From positions 1,612,001-1,676,000 of the forward strand of contig NZ_CP090370.1 of the NCBI RefSeq assembly GCF_021431965.1: 64,000 nt of DNA. Direction: 5' to 3'. Shown here in pieces: positions 34,897 to 43,467 of this stretch. A program made the translations under genes and the position numbers. The first letter of the stretch is position 1; each line of letters starts with the position of its first letter. The notes beneath the pieces are model-generated. The model was not told the origin of the DNA, made no database searches, and saw nothing but the letters and a program-made list of their open reading frames with translations. The stretch is from Erythrobacter sp. SDW2. GTDB taxonomy: Bacteria; Pseudomonadota; Alphaproteobacteria; Sphingomonadales; Sphingomonadaceae.

Positions 34897-37440
34897 ATGG
34901 CGCGCCTCCGAAATGGCGTGCTAGGGCTTGCGCCAATCATGGTCGACACATCAGCCTTGCAGAACTTTCGCTATCGCATCCGGCGCGAGGCATCGGGCGC
35001 GTTCAACTGGGCCAAGCGCCAGTGGCATGAAAGCCGCTGGTTCCGGTGGGGCGTCATCTTCCTCGGCCTGGCGCTGGCAGGATGGCTGGTGCTGTGGGCA
35101 CTTCTTGCGAAGGACCTGCCGGACGCCAAGACGTTGCTGGAATACGAACCGCCTTTGCCGACTGTCGTGCGCGGCATCGATGGCGAGATCGTCCATTCCT
35201 ACGCCCGCGAGCGACGTGTTCAATTGCAATACGCGGATTTTCCGCAACAACTGATCGAAGCATATCTCGCGGCGGAGGATAAGACCTTTTTCAGCCATGG
35301 CGGGATCGATGCCGGTGGCCTGGTCGGCGCGGTGTTCGACTATATGAGCAAGCTCGGCTCGGGCGAGCGCGCGGTTGGCGGCTCGACCATCACGCAGCAG
35401 GTGGCAAAGAACATCCTGCTGACGAACGAATACTCGATCACGCGCAAGCTCAAGGAGATGCTGCTCGCCCGCCGCATCGAGGGTGTGCTGACGAAGCAGG
35501 AGATCCTCGAGCTCTATCTCAACGAAATTCCCCTCGGACGCCGGTCTTTCGGGGTTCAGGCCGCTTCGCGGGCCTATTTCGACAGGGACGTCGGCGATCT
35601 GGAATTGCACCAGGCGGCCTTCCTCGCGATCCTGCCAAAGGCACCGGAGACCTACAGTCGCGCGAAGTTTGCCGACAAGGCATTGGCCCGGCGCAATTTC
35701 GTGCTCGACCAGATGGTCGAGAGCGACTTCATCACGCCGGCGCAGGCAAGCGCTGCAAAGGCCAAACCCTTGGGCATCGTTACCCAGCGTAGCGAGCGGT
35801 CGGCCGATGCGGGCTATTTCCTCGAGGAAGTCCGTCGGCAGCTGATCGCACAGTTCGGCGAGACTGCCGATGACGGGGACAACAGCGTCTACGCTGGCGG
35901 GCTATGGGTGCGCACTTCGCTCGACATGGATATGCAGGACGCCGCCCGCGATGGATTGCGCCAGGGCCTGATGGGTTTCCACGGCGGACGCGGCTGGCGT
36001 GGACCGCTCGCTACGATCGACCCGGATAAGGGTGACATGGCGCAGCAGCTTGCGAGCTCCAATCTCTCGATCAACTTTCAGAACTGGCGTATCGGTGTCG
36101 TCACCGCCCGCGCCGGCAGCAGCGCAACGATTGCCTTCGCTGATGGAAGCACAGCGCCGCTTGGCGGGTTGCCGGACGCGATCAAGGTCGGCCATGTCAC
36201 AGCGGTATCGCCTGAAGGCAATGGCTACCGGGTCCGCGCGGTGCCGGAAGTTTCCGGAGCGGTCGTGGTGCAGGACCCGATGACCGGTCGCGTGCTGGCC
36301 ATGCAGGGCGGCTTCGACAGCCGACTGGGTTCCTTCAACCGAGCCACCCAGGCAGAGCGGCAACCGGGATCGACGATCAAGCCTTTTGTCTATGCGACGG
36401 GTCTGGAGAACGGCTTCACTCCTTCGACCCAGGTCGAAAATTCGAGCTACTGCTACTACCAGGGCTCGCAACTCGGCGAGAAGTGCTTCCGGGGCGGGCG
36501 CGGAGGGCAGTATCCGCTGCGCTACGGGCTCGAGCAGTCGCAGAATATCATGACCGTCCAGATTGCGATGGAATCGGGCATGCCCAAAGTGATCGATACC
36601 TTCAAGGACATGAATATCGGTGAGTATCCGCCCTATCCTGCCTTTGCGCTGGGGGCAGGGGAGACCACCCCGTTGAAGATGGTGACCGCCTATTCAGCGC
36701 TGGCCAACCACGGACGGCTCAACACGCCCAGCCTGATCGATTTCGTGCAGGATCGCAGCGGCAAGGTTATCTGGCGCGCCGACAATCGTGTGTGCACCGG
36801 CTGTGCAATGGACGAATGGGACGGCAAGCCGATGCCGCGGCTCAAGCCTGCGGGCAAGCAGGCCATGGATCCGCGGACCGCATTCCAGGTCATGCATATG
36901 CTCGAAGGCGTAATCGAGCGCGGCACCGGCAGGCGGCTCAAGGATCTGGGCCTGCCGCTTTTCGGCAAGACCGGGACCACCACCGGGCCGACCGACACCT
37001 GGTTCATCGGCGGCACCCAGCAATATATCGTCGGCGCCTATGTCGGTTACGACCAGCCACGCAACCTAGGTGGTTACGAGGGCGCCTCGCTCGCTGCGCC
37101 GATCGTGAAGCGGGTCATCTCCGACACGCGCAAGCGCTGGCGCGATGATCCGGCGATTGCCCCGACAGGTGTCCGCATGGTCCGTGTCGATCGTCGCACT
37201 GGCAAGCAGGTCTTCGAAGGCTGGCCGACAGAAGGCGAAGACTCCGCTGTGATCTGGGAGGCCTTCAAGCCCGACACCGAACCACCGCGGTCGACTGCTG
37301 CCGACGAGATCGAAGCGCGCCGCAAGGAAATCCTCGAGATCATCCGCCGGGGCAGTTCATCGAACGCCCGGGCCCAGAGCGAGGCCAGGGAGGCCGAAGG
37401 GCTCGAGGACTTTGTCGAAGAGCAGGGCGGGATTTATTAG
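34897..37440 (+). CDS. mrcA: Penicillin-binding protein 1A (class A PBP)
   Basis: This bifunctional peptidoglycan synthase of 847 residues has a membrane anchor near residues 50-70 (WGVIFLGLALAGWLVLWALL). The GT51 domain has catalytic E127 in AAEDKTFFSHGG and GGSTITQQVAKN. An OB-like domain is followed by the transpeptidase domain, with Ser492 in PGSTIKPFVYA, the SQN motif in EQSQNIM and the KTG motif in LFGKTGTTTGPTDTW. The C-terminus is a polar tail rich in Glu, Arg and Ser. An alternative start is ATG 34939. It follows the amidase gene at 14 bases. Confidence 0.95.
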   Translation: MARLRNGVLGLAPIMVDTSALQNFRYRIRREASGAFNWAKRQWHESRWFRWGVIFLGLALAGWLVLWALLAKDLPDAKTLLEYEPPLPTVVRGIDGEIVHSYARERRVQLQYADFPQQLIEAYLAAEDKTFFSHGGIDAGGLVGAVFDYMSKLGSGERAVGGSTITQQVAKNILLTNEYSITRKLKEMLLARRIEGVLTKQEILELYLNEIPLGRRSFGVQAASRAYFDRDVGDLELHQAAFLAILPKAPETYSRAKFADKALARRNFVLDQMVESDFITPAQASAAKAKPLGIVTQRSERSADAGYFLEEVRRQLIAQFGETADDGDNSVYAGGLWVRTSLDMDMQDAARDGLRQGLMGFHGGRGWRGPLATIDPDKGDMAQQLASSNLSINFQNWRIGVVTARAGSSATIAFADGSTAPLGGLPDAIKVGHVTAVSPEGNGYRVRAVPEVSGAVVVQDPMTGRVLAMQGGFDSRLGSFNRATQAERQPGSTIKPFVYATGLENGFTPSTQVENSSYCYYQGSQLGEKCFRGGRGGQYPLRYGLEQSQNIMTVQIAMESGMPKVIDTFKDMNIGEYPPYPAFALGAGETTPLKMVTAYSALANHGRLNTPSLIDFVQDRSGKVIWRADNRVCTGCAMDEWDGKPMPRLKPAGKQAMDPRTAFQVMHMLEGVIERGTGRRLKDLGLPLFGKTGTTTGPTDTWFIGGTQQYIVGAYVGYDQPRNLGGYEGASLAAPIVKRVISDTRKRWRDDPAIAPTGVRMVRVDRRTGKQVFEGWPTEGEDSAVIWEAFKPDTEPPRSTAADEIEARRKEILEIIRRGSSSNARAQSEAREAEGLEDFVEEQGGIY

Positions 37441-37504
37441 CGCCCGCACTTTCGCTAAGCGTCCGCGCACCACCTGACTGCCAGAGTTTCTGAAGGAATT
37501 TTCC

Positions 37505-38632
37505 ATGCGTGCCGAAGGGCAGGCCCATATCGACCGGATCAATGCCGCGCTATCGCTGGTGCGCCAGTCGCTTGACTGGGACCGCGCCCTGCGCCGTCTC
37601 GACGAGCTCAACGCGCGCGTCCAGGACCCCAAGCTGTGGGACAACCCCAAGGAAGCCCAGGCGATAAGTCGTGAGCAGAAGCTGCTGGAAAACGCCGTCG
37701 GGACCGTCAACCAGATCACACAGGAGATGGCCGACGCCATCGAATTCGTCGAACTGGGCGAGGCCGAGGGCGATGATGAAGTGGTGGCGGAAGGTCTCGC
37801 CAGCCTTGCCGCGCTGGCCGACCGCGCGGACGCCGACAAGGTCCAGGCACTGCTCTCGGGCGAGGCCGACGCCAATGACAGCTATATCGAGATCCATGCC
37901 GGGGCCGGCGGAACCGAGAGTCAGGACTGGGCCGAAATGCTCATGCGCATGTACGCCCGGTGGGCCGAAAAGCGCGGCTACAAGGTCGAGACGGTCGAAT
38001 ACCAGGCCGGCGAGCAAGCCGGCATCAAGAGCGCTACACTGCTCATCAAGGGCGAGAACGCCTACGGCTATGCCAAGACCGAGAGCGGCGTTCACCGCCT
38101 TGTCCGGATCAGCCCCTACGACAGCTCGGCCCGGCGCCACACCAGTTTCAGCTCGGTCTGGGTCTATCCGGTGATCGACGACGAGGTCGATATCCAGATC
38201 AACGAAAGCGACCTCAAGATCGATACCTACCGTGCCTCGGGCGCGGGCGGCCAGCACGTCAATACCACCGACTCGGCGGTGCGCATCACCCATATGCCGA
38301 CCGGGATCGTCGTCGCCAGTCAGAACGACCGCAGCCAGCACAAGAATCGCGCCACGGCGATGAACATGCTGAAAGCGCGCCTGTTCGAGCGCGAGATGGC
38401 GGAACGCGAGGCAGCGGCGAGCGGCGAATATGCCGAGAAGACGGAGATCGGCTGGGGCCACCAGATCCGCAGCTACGTCCTGCAGCCCTACCAGATGGTC
38501 AAGGATCTGCGCACCGGCGTCACCTCCAGTTCGCCGGACGACGTTCTCGATGGCGCGCTCGATCCTTACATCTCCGCCGCGCTGGCGCAGCGGGTGACGG
38601 GCGAAAAAGTCGATATCGACGACGTGGAATAG
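37505..38632 (+). CDS. prfB: Peptide chain release factor 2
   Basis: The 375-residue factor recognises UGA and UAA and triggers peptide release. The GGQ loop is ASGAGGQHVNTTDSAV. The codon-recognition tripeptide region reads RISPYDSSARRHTSF, that is SPY where E. coli has SPF; I recall SPY as usual in alphaproteobacteria. The reading frame is continuous, with no in-frame UGA and no programmed +1 frameshift as in E. coli. ATG 37505 lies behind GAAGGA. Confidence 0.96.
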   Translation: MRAEGQAHIDRINAALSLVRQSLDWDRALRRLDELNARVQDPKLWDNPKEAQAISREQKLLENAVGTVNQITQEMADAIEFVELGEAEGDDEVVAEGLASLAALADRADADKVQALLSGEADANDSYIEIHAGAGGTESQDWAEMLMRMYARWAEKRGYKVETVEYQAGEQAGIKSATLLIKGENAYGYAKTESGVHRLVRISPYDSSARRHTSFSSVWVYPVIDDEVDIQINESDLKIDTYRASGAGGQHVNTTDSAVRITHMPTGIVVASQNDRSQHKNRATAMNMLKARLFEREMAEREAAASGEYAEKTEIGWGHQIRSYVLQPYQMVKDLRTGVTSSSPDDVLDGALDPYISAALAQRVTGEKVDIDDVE

Positions 38633-38642
38633 TATCGACTGC

Positions 38643-38661
38643 AGGCGGCAATTCGCCTTTT
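38643..38661 (+). terminator. Possible intrinsic terminator after prfB
   Basis: A short hairpin AGGCG-GCAATT-CGCCT starts 11 bases after the prfB stop and runs into TTT (38658-38661 is TTTT). The stem is only five pairs and the T-run is short, so the call is tentative. The next gene begins at 38698. Confidence 0.35.
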
Positions 38662-38697
38662 GCCTGGCGACATTTCACCCGCTAGGAGATCAGGACG

Positions 38698-39462
38698 ATG
38701 AAGCTGTTTCACGCGCCTTTTCTCACCGCACTCGTGGCTGCGTCGACCATGGCCGGATGCGATCGAGGCCCCGCACCTGCTGACGCTGACCGCCCCGAGA
38801 CCGCGCTGGAATTCCCATTGCCCGACCGGCCCGTTTCCGAGCTCGGCCGGAACGAATTCAGCACGGAGACCCAACGCGACTCCGTTGATGAAGCGCGCAA
38901 GGTCATGGACTTTGCACAGATCACCCCCGGTATGACCGTGGCCGATATCGGCGCAGGGGAGGGGTATTACACCGTACGCCTGGCGCAGCGTGTGGGGCAG
39001 GACGGACGTGTGTTGGCGCAGGATATCGACCAAGAAGCACTCCAGCGGCTCGGCCAGCGGGTCGAGAAGGAGCGGCTCGACAATGTCTCGATCAAGCTCG
39101 GCGGGATCGACGATCCGCGGCTGCCCGAGAACAGCTTCGACCGTGTCTTCATGGTCCACATGTATCATGAAGTGACCGAACCTTACGCCTTCCTGTGGCG
39201 GCTGTGGCCGTCGCTCAAGGCGGGCGGCAAAGCGATCGTGGTCGATGTCGACCGGCCGACTGACCAGCACGGGATCGATCCCTTCCTGCTCAAATGCGAA
39301 TTCGAGCAGGTCGGCTTCGAGCTGGAGACGTTCCGCGATTCCCCCGAACTGGCGGGGTACTATGCAGAATTTCGCCGAGCGGCTACGAGGCCGGAGCCGG
39401 GTGCAATAAAGCCCTGCAAAGGGGCAGCAGCCAAGTCCGCAAAAGTCAGCGCGGCAAAGTAA
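38698..39462 (+). CDS. SAM-dependent methyltransferase domain protein with a lipoprotein signal
   Basis: The 254-residue protein opens with a signal and lipobox (LVAASTMAGCDRGPAP), predicting export and acylation at Cys21. It continues with a class I methyltransferase fold: TVADIGAGEGYYTVRLAQ, LAQDIDQEALQRLG, NSFDRVFMVHMYHEV and LKAGGKAIVVDVDRP. The C-terminal tail is Lys/Ala-rich (CKGAAAKSAKVSAAK). SAM is not expected in the periplasm, so an exported methyltransferase is odd: either the fold is used for something else or the signal is not cleaved. The N-terminus clearly belongs to the frame. Confidence 0.82.
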   Translation: MKLFHAPFLTALVAASTMAGCDRGPAPADADRPETALEFPLPDRPVSELGRNEFSTETQRDSVDEARKVMDFAQITPGMTVADIGAGEGYYTVRLAQRVGQDGRVLAQDIDQEALQRLGQRVEKERLDNVSIKLGGIDDPRLPENSFDRVFMVHMYHEVTEPYAFLWRLWPSLKAGGKAIVVDVDRPTDQHGIDPFLLKCEFEQVGFELETFRDSPELAGYYAEFRRAATRPEPGAIKPCKGAAAKSAKVSAAK

Positions 39463-39481
39463 CGCAGGAATTGGAAATTAA

Positions 39482-40888
39482 ATGACATTCAAGGGTTTGC
39501 AGCCGATTGTGTATGGCGGCAAGGAAGTGTGGCCGCTGGTCGAAGGCGGCAAGGGCGTGTCGGCGACCAATCACATGAGCTCGGGCGCATGGGCCGCAGC
39601 CGGCGGCATCGGCACGGTCAGCGCCGTCAATGCCGACAGCTATGACGAAGACGGCAATCCGATCCCCCAGGTCTATCCGCAGGCGACACGCAAGGAACGT
39701 TTCGAACAGCTAGTTCGCTATGCGATTGATGGCGCGACCGAGCAGGTCAACCGCGCTTACGAAATTGCGGACGGCAGGGGCGCGATCAACATCAACGTGC
39801 TGTGGGAACAGGGCGGTGCGCAGCAAGTGCTCGAAGGCGTACTCGCGAATTGCGGCGACAAGATCACCGGCGTGACCTGCGGGGCGGGTATGCCCTACAA
39901 GCTGGCGGAAATCGCCCAGCGCTTCAACGTTCATTACTTGCCGATCGTCAGCTCGGCCCGCGCCTTTCGCGCCCTTTGGAAGCGCAGCTATTCCAAGGTG
40001 CCCGAATTGCTCGCAGCGGTGGTTTACGAAGACCCCTGGCTCGCCGGTGGACACAATGGTCTCTCCAATGCCGAGGACCCGACCAAACCGGAAGATCCCT
40101 ATCCCCGGGTCAAGGCGCTGCGCGAAACCATGCGGGCCGAAGGCGTGAGCGAGGATACCGCCATCGTCATGGCCGGCGGAGTGTGGTTCCTGCGTGAATG
40201 GAACGACTGGATCGACAATCCCGAACTCGGCAAGATCGCCTTCCAGTTCGGCACGCGCCCGCTGCTGACGCAGGAAAGCCCGATCCCGCAGGTGTGGAAG
40301 GACATGCTGCGCACGGTCGAGCCGGGCGATGTGCTGCTGCACAAGTTCAGCCCCACGGGTTTCTATTCCAGCGCGGTCAAGACGCCGTTCCTCTATGACC
40401 TGATGCACCGCAGCGAGCGGCAGATTCCGATCTTCAAGCGCGACGAGGAAGAAGGCACCGTGCCGCTCAGCGATCACGGCAAGGCCAAGTATTTCTGGGT
40501 CCACCCGGGCGATCAGCGCAAGGCACAATCGTGGATGCACGAGGGTTTTACCGAGCCGCTCAAGACGCCGGACAACACCGTGGTCTTCGTTACGCCTGAA
40601 AGTGCGGAGCAGATCCGCGCCGACCAGCAGGGTTGTATGGGCTGTCTCAGTCACTGCCAGTTTTCGAGCTGGAAGGATCATGACGATCACACGACGGGAC
40701 GCTTGGCCGATCCGCGCAGCTTCTGCATCCAGAAGACGCTGCAGGACATTGCCCATGGCGGCGACCCGGACAACAACCTCGCCTTTGCCGGTCATGCGGC
40801 CTATCGCTTCAAGCAGGACCCGTTCTATTCCAACAACTTCACGCCGACAGTGAAGCAGCTGGTCGAGCGGATTCTGACGGGGGATTGA
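39482..40888 (+). CDS. Nitronate monooxygenase-like FMN protein
   Basis: The 468-residue TIM-barrel flavoprotein is related to nitronate monooxygenases and enoyl-reductase-like FMN proteins. Visible are SATNHMSSGAWAAAGGIGTV at the N-terminus, ITGVTCGAGMPYKLAEIA, VYEDPWLAGGHNGLSNAEDP and VMAGGVWFLREWND with QFGTRPLLTQE for FMN phosphate binding. It is about 100 residues longer than short NMOs and has a Cys cluster, QQGCMGCLSHCQFS, near residue 387 that looks able to bind metal or an Fe-S cluster. The natural substrate is unknown. Confidence 0.83.
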   Translation: MTFKGLQPIVYGGKEVWPLVEGGKGVSATNHMSSGAWAAAGGIGTVSAVNADSYDEDGNPIPQVYPQATRKERFEQLVRYAIDGATEQVNRAYEIADGRGAININVLWEQGGAQQVLEGVLANCGDKITGVTCGAGMPYKLAEIAQRFNVHYLPIVSSARAFRALWKRSYSKVPELLAAVVYEDPWLAGGHNGLSNAEDPTKPEDPYPRVKALRETMRAEGVSEDTAIVMAGGVWFLREWNDWIDNPELGKIAFQFGTRPLLTQESPIPQVWKDMLRTVEPGDVLLHKFSPTGFYSSAVKTPFLYDLMHRSERQIPIFKRDEEEGTVPLSDHGKAKYFWVHPGDQRKAQSWMHEGFTEPLKTPDNTVVFVTPESAEQIRADQQGCMGCLSHCQFSSWKDHDDHTTGRLADPRSFCIQKTLQDIAHGGDPDNNLAFAGHAAYRFKQDPFYSNNFTPTVKQLVERILTGD

Positions 40889-40891
40889 GGA

Positions 40892-41302
40892 CTAGACGCA
40901 GTCGCCGAAGGTGGGCTTCCCGTCGCGGGCGAGCATCTCGTCCATGTCATTGTCCAGCTCGGCAGGTTCGACCTCGCGAAAGGCACCGTAGAAGTCGTAA
41001 TCGTCGCCTGCGTCGCACAGGTCGGGGCGCCCCTTCTGGATGTTCTCGTCGTCTTTGAAGGCGGTGAGCCAGTCCCCCGTCCCGTCGGTATTGCGGATGA
41101 TGTAGGCGTCGATCCGCTCTACATATCCCTTCAGCCGCAGCTGGTAGTCGGGATCCAAGCCGGCATGGCAAAGGCGGCCCTGTTCCTCGGCAAAGTAGAT
41201 AAAGCCGCCCATACACAGGACGCCTGAGCCGGCTGGTACTTCCGGCCTCGTTGCTGATATGCAGCCGAGTGAAACTGCGAGCATTAGGAAGAACTTACGC
41301 AT
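40892..41302 (-). CDS. Hypothetical exported protein
   Basis: The 136-residue protein has an N-terminal signal (MRKFFLMLAVSLGCISA). Five Cys lie in the whole sequence, including GVLCMGGFIYFAEEQGRLCHAG, PDLCDAG and the C-terminal FGDCV, compatible with disulfides in the periplasm. It overlaps the 2-hydroxyacid dehydrogenase gene by eight bases at its start, so it is translated from the same mRNA. It is convergent with the nitronate monooxygenase gene, three bases apart. I do not recognise the family. Confidence 0.6.
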   Translation of the reverse strand: MRKFFLMLAVSLGCISATRPEVPAGSGVLCMGGFIYFAEEQGRLCHAGLDPDYQLRLKGYVERIDAYIIRNTDGTGDWLTAFKDDENIQKGRPDLCDAGDDYDFYGAFREVEPAELDNDMDEMLARDGKPTFGDCV

Positions 41303-42320
41303 GACTGACGAGCGCGTCGAGCACCTGGTCCGGCGGCCTGTGCCCGTCGGCCCAGAAGCGGATATTGGCGATGACCTTCTCGCCCGAGGCCTCGCGACCC
41401 TCGGCGGTGGCGCTGCCGATATGGGGGAGGGTCATCACATTGGGATGAGCCAGCAGGCGCGGATCGACATGCGGCTCGTCTGGGTAGACGTCGAGCCCTG
41501 CGCCTACGAGCTTGCCGGCCTCCAGCGCTGCGATCAGCGCTTCGTAATCGACGAGGTCGCCGCGGGCCGTGTTGATGACCGCCGCACTCGGTTTCATCAG
41601 CGCAATCCGGCGGGCATCGATCATGTGGTGCGTGTCCGCCCCGGCAGGACAGTGCAGCGAGAGGATATCCGCCTCCGCCACCAATTCATCGAGTGTTTCG
41701 ACATAGCGCGCGCCGAACATGCTCTCGACCGCGCGGGGTAACGGCTTGCGGTTGTGGTAGGCGATCTCCAGCCCGAAGGCGCGGGCCCGGTGGGCAACGG
41801 CCTGGCCGATCCGGCCCATGCCGACGATCCCCAGCACCTTGCCCCCGATCTGCCGCCCCAACATCGCAGATGGGGCCCAGCCGGTCCATTCGCCCCGCCG
41901 GATCAGCGCGACTCCGTCCCGAATGCGCCGCGGCACGCCGATGATCATGGTCATGGCGAGATCGGCGGTATCGTCTGTAAAGACCCCCGGCGTGTTGGTG
42001 ACCATGATCTTGCGCTTCGCCGCAGAGGCAAGGTCGATATGCTCGGTCCCGGCGCCGAAATTGGCGATCAGCTTCAGCCGCTCGCCCGCGCCTTCGATCA
42101 ATTCGGCATCGATCCGGTCGGTGACGGTCGGGACCAGCACGTCGCAATCGGCCATGGCCGTAGCCAGCTGTTCGCGCGTCAGCGGCACATCATCGGGATT
42201 GAGCGTGGCGTCGAACAGTTCAGCCATGCGGGCCTCGATCGTTGGCATCAGGTGGCGGGTCACGATGACCCGGGGCTTGCCCTCGACGCGGCGGGTGGTG
42301 GTGTTGTGCGTGTCGCTCAT
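41295..42320 (-). CDS. 2-hydroxyacid dehydrogenase (D-glycerate dehydrogenase/glyoxylate reductase-like)
   Basis: This 341-residue NAD(P)-dependent enzyme reduces a 2-oxoacid such as glyoxylate or hydroxypyruvate. It shows LIANFGAGTEHIDLA, the Rossmann loop LGIVGMGRIGQAVAHRA, INTARGDLVDYEALI with catalytic Arg, and LPHIGSATAEGRE with catalytic His. The Glu that pairs with the His precedes it in VYPDEPHVDP. It is the first gene of a two-gene leftward unit with the small exported protein, and divergent from the SH3 protein gene (94-base gap). Confidence 0.92.
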   Translation of the reverse strand: MSDTHNTTTRRVEGKPRVIVTRHLMPTIEARMAELFDATLNPDDVPLTREQLATAMADCDVLVPTVTDRIDAELIEGAGERLKLIANFGAGTEHIDLASAAKRKIMVTNTPGVFTDDTADLAMTMIIGVPRRIRDGVALIRRGEWTGWAPSAMLGRQIGGKVLGIVGMGRIGQAVAHRARAFGLEIAYHNRKPLPRAVESMFGARYVETLDELVAEADILSLHCPAGADTHHMIDARRIALMKPSAAVINTARGDLVDYEALIAALEAGKLVGAGLDVYPDEPHVDPRLLAHPNVMTLPHIGSATAEGREASGEKVIANIRFWADGHRPPDQVLDALVSHA

Positions 42321-42414
42321 CTGTCCCGTGATTGAACACTGGCGCGATTTCGGTCAAGGCGCGGCGTGCAAACTCTTGCGGGGAAGGGTTTGTTTACCAT
42401 AAGGCTAGCCCGCA

Positions 42415-42888
42415 ATGTTCCGGAACGCCGCTTTACTCCTGCTTGCCTTTGGTCTTGGCGCCTGTGGTTCGGCCAATGCGCAACAACAGGAAACGCCCTA
42501 TTGGGCTACCATCGACACGACGGAGCTCAACATGCGGGTCGGGCCCAGCACCGAATACAAGATCGAGTGGGTCTATCGCCGCAAGGGCCTGCCGCTGAAG
42601 GTGCTGCGAGTAAAGGACGATGGCTGGCGCTATGTCGAGGATCACGAGGGGGCGAAGGGCTGGGTCAACAAGAACCTGCTCGATCCCGAGCGTGGTGCGT
42701 TGGTGATCGGCGAAGACCCTGCGCCGATGCGCGCGGCCCCGACCGACAATTCCTCGCTCAAATGGAGCCTCGCGCCCGGCGTGGTCGGCCAGCTGGGACC
42801 ATGTGAGGCCGGCTGGTGTGCCTTCAGCGTCGGCAACCGCGAGGGCTATGTTCCCGCAGACCGCCTGTGGGGCGCGGGCGAACCTTGA
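42415..42888 (+). CDS. Bacterial SH3-domain protein, exported
   Basis: The 157-residue protein has a signal sequence (LLLLAFGLGACGSANAQ) that could be cut as a lipoprotein at LGAC or after ANA. Two SH3b-like units follow: TELNMRVGPSTEYKIEWVYRR with GWRYVEDHEGAKGWVNKN, and a second covering PMRAAPTDNSSLKWSLAPGV to GNREGYVPADRLWG. Such domains commonly bind peptidoglycan or act in envelope sensing. The stop is followed at once by a strong hairpin. A weak TTGCGG/CATAAG promoter match (42376-42403) lies just upstream. Confidence 0.85.
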   Translation: MFRNAALLLLAFGLGACGSANAQQQETPYWATIDTTELNMRVGPSTEYKIEWVYRRKGLPLKVLRVKDDGWRYVEDHEGAKGWVNKNLLDPERGALVIGEDPAPMRAAPTDNSSLKWSLAPGVVGQLGPCEAGWCAFSVGNREGYVPADRLWGAGEP

Positions 42889-42891
42889 GCA

Positions 42892-42918
42892 AAGGGGCGG
42901 CCACCTTGGCCACCCCTT
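42892..42918. terminator. Bidirectional terminator between SH3 gene and lipoprotein gene
   Basis: AAGGGG (42892-42897) pairs exactly with CCCCTT (42913-42918). After one mismatch, GGCC pairs with GGCC around the loop ACCTT. It sits exactly between two convergent stops (42888 and 42928), as expected for a terminator serving both strands. T-runs are short on each side. Confidence 0.65.
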
Positions 42919-42927
42919 CGTTCCGGA

Positions 42928-43377
42928 TTACTCGGCCGGTTCCTGCGCCGGAGCAACGGGGGCTTCCTCAGCAGCGGTTGCTTTCGGCTTGACGGTAACC
43001 GACCCGCCCTTGTCTGACGTCGCGGTAAACGAACCATCTGCCGCAGGGGCGCTTTCCGTATAGCACTCTTCTTCGGCTCCTTCAGCCTTCGGCGTGAAGC
43101 AGGTCTTGCCGTCCTTGACCGCCCAAGTGCCTTCGGCAACGACCTTTCCGTCCGCGTCCAGATCCGAATAGGTGCCATCGGCGTTGATGATCGAAGTGCC
43201 GACCGAACCGTCTTCACCCGTGACCTCGTAGGTGCCCGGACCCGAACCATTCGCCACAGCCGGGGCCGCCGCCGTTTCTTCCGCTGCCGGTTCGGGCGCG
43301 GGTGCAGGGGCCGGCTTGCTGCAAGCCGCCACCGCAACCAATCCCACCAACAGTGGTGTTACCAGAACATTCTTCAT
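42928..43377 (-). CDS. Hypothetical lipoprotein
   Basis: The 149-residue protein has a lipobox in LVAVAACSKPAPAPAPEP, so acylation at Cys19 is expected. A Pro/Ala/Glu-rich linker follows, then a compact domain with YEVTGEDGSVGTSIINADG, SDLDADGKVVAEGTWAVKDG and a Cys pair (KTCFTPK, EECYTE). The tail is again Ala/Pro/Glu-rich. Its shape suggests a small beta-rich periplasmic domain tethered to a membrane; the function is unknown. It is a stand-alone leftward gene, ending at the shared terminator. Confidence 0.7.
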   Translation of the reverse strand: MKNVLVTPLLVGLVAVAACSKPAPAPAPEPAAEETAAAPAVANGSGPGTYEVTGEDGSVGTSIINADGTYSDLDADGKVVAEGTWAVKDGKTCFTPKAEGAEEECYTESAPAADGSFTATSDKGGSVTVKPKATAAEEAPVAPAQEPAE

Positions 43378-43467
43378 GACAAGTCTCTCCCATCCCCAAT
43401 AGGCGACCCGGCGGAGCGAATAGCACGCCTGGCGAGAGGAGAGAAAAGGATTCGGTGCCGGCAGGCC

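Noticed and set aside
37505-37620. A programmed frameshift in prfB
   Set aside because: The frame is continuous from ATG 37505 with no in-frame UGA; the E. coli-type frameshift is absent.
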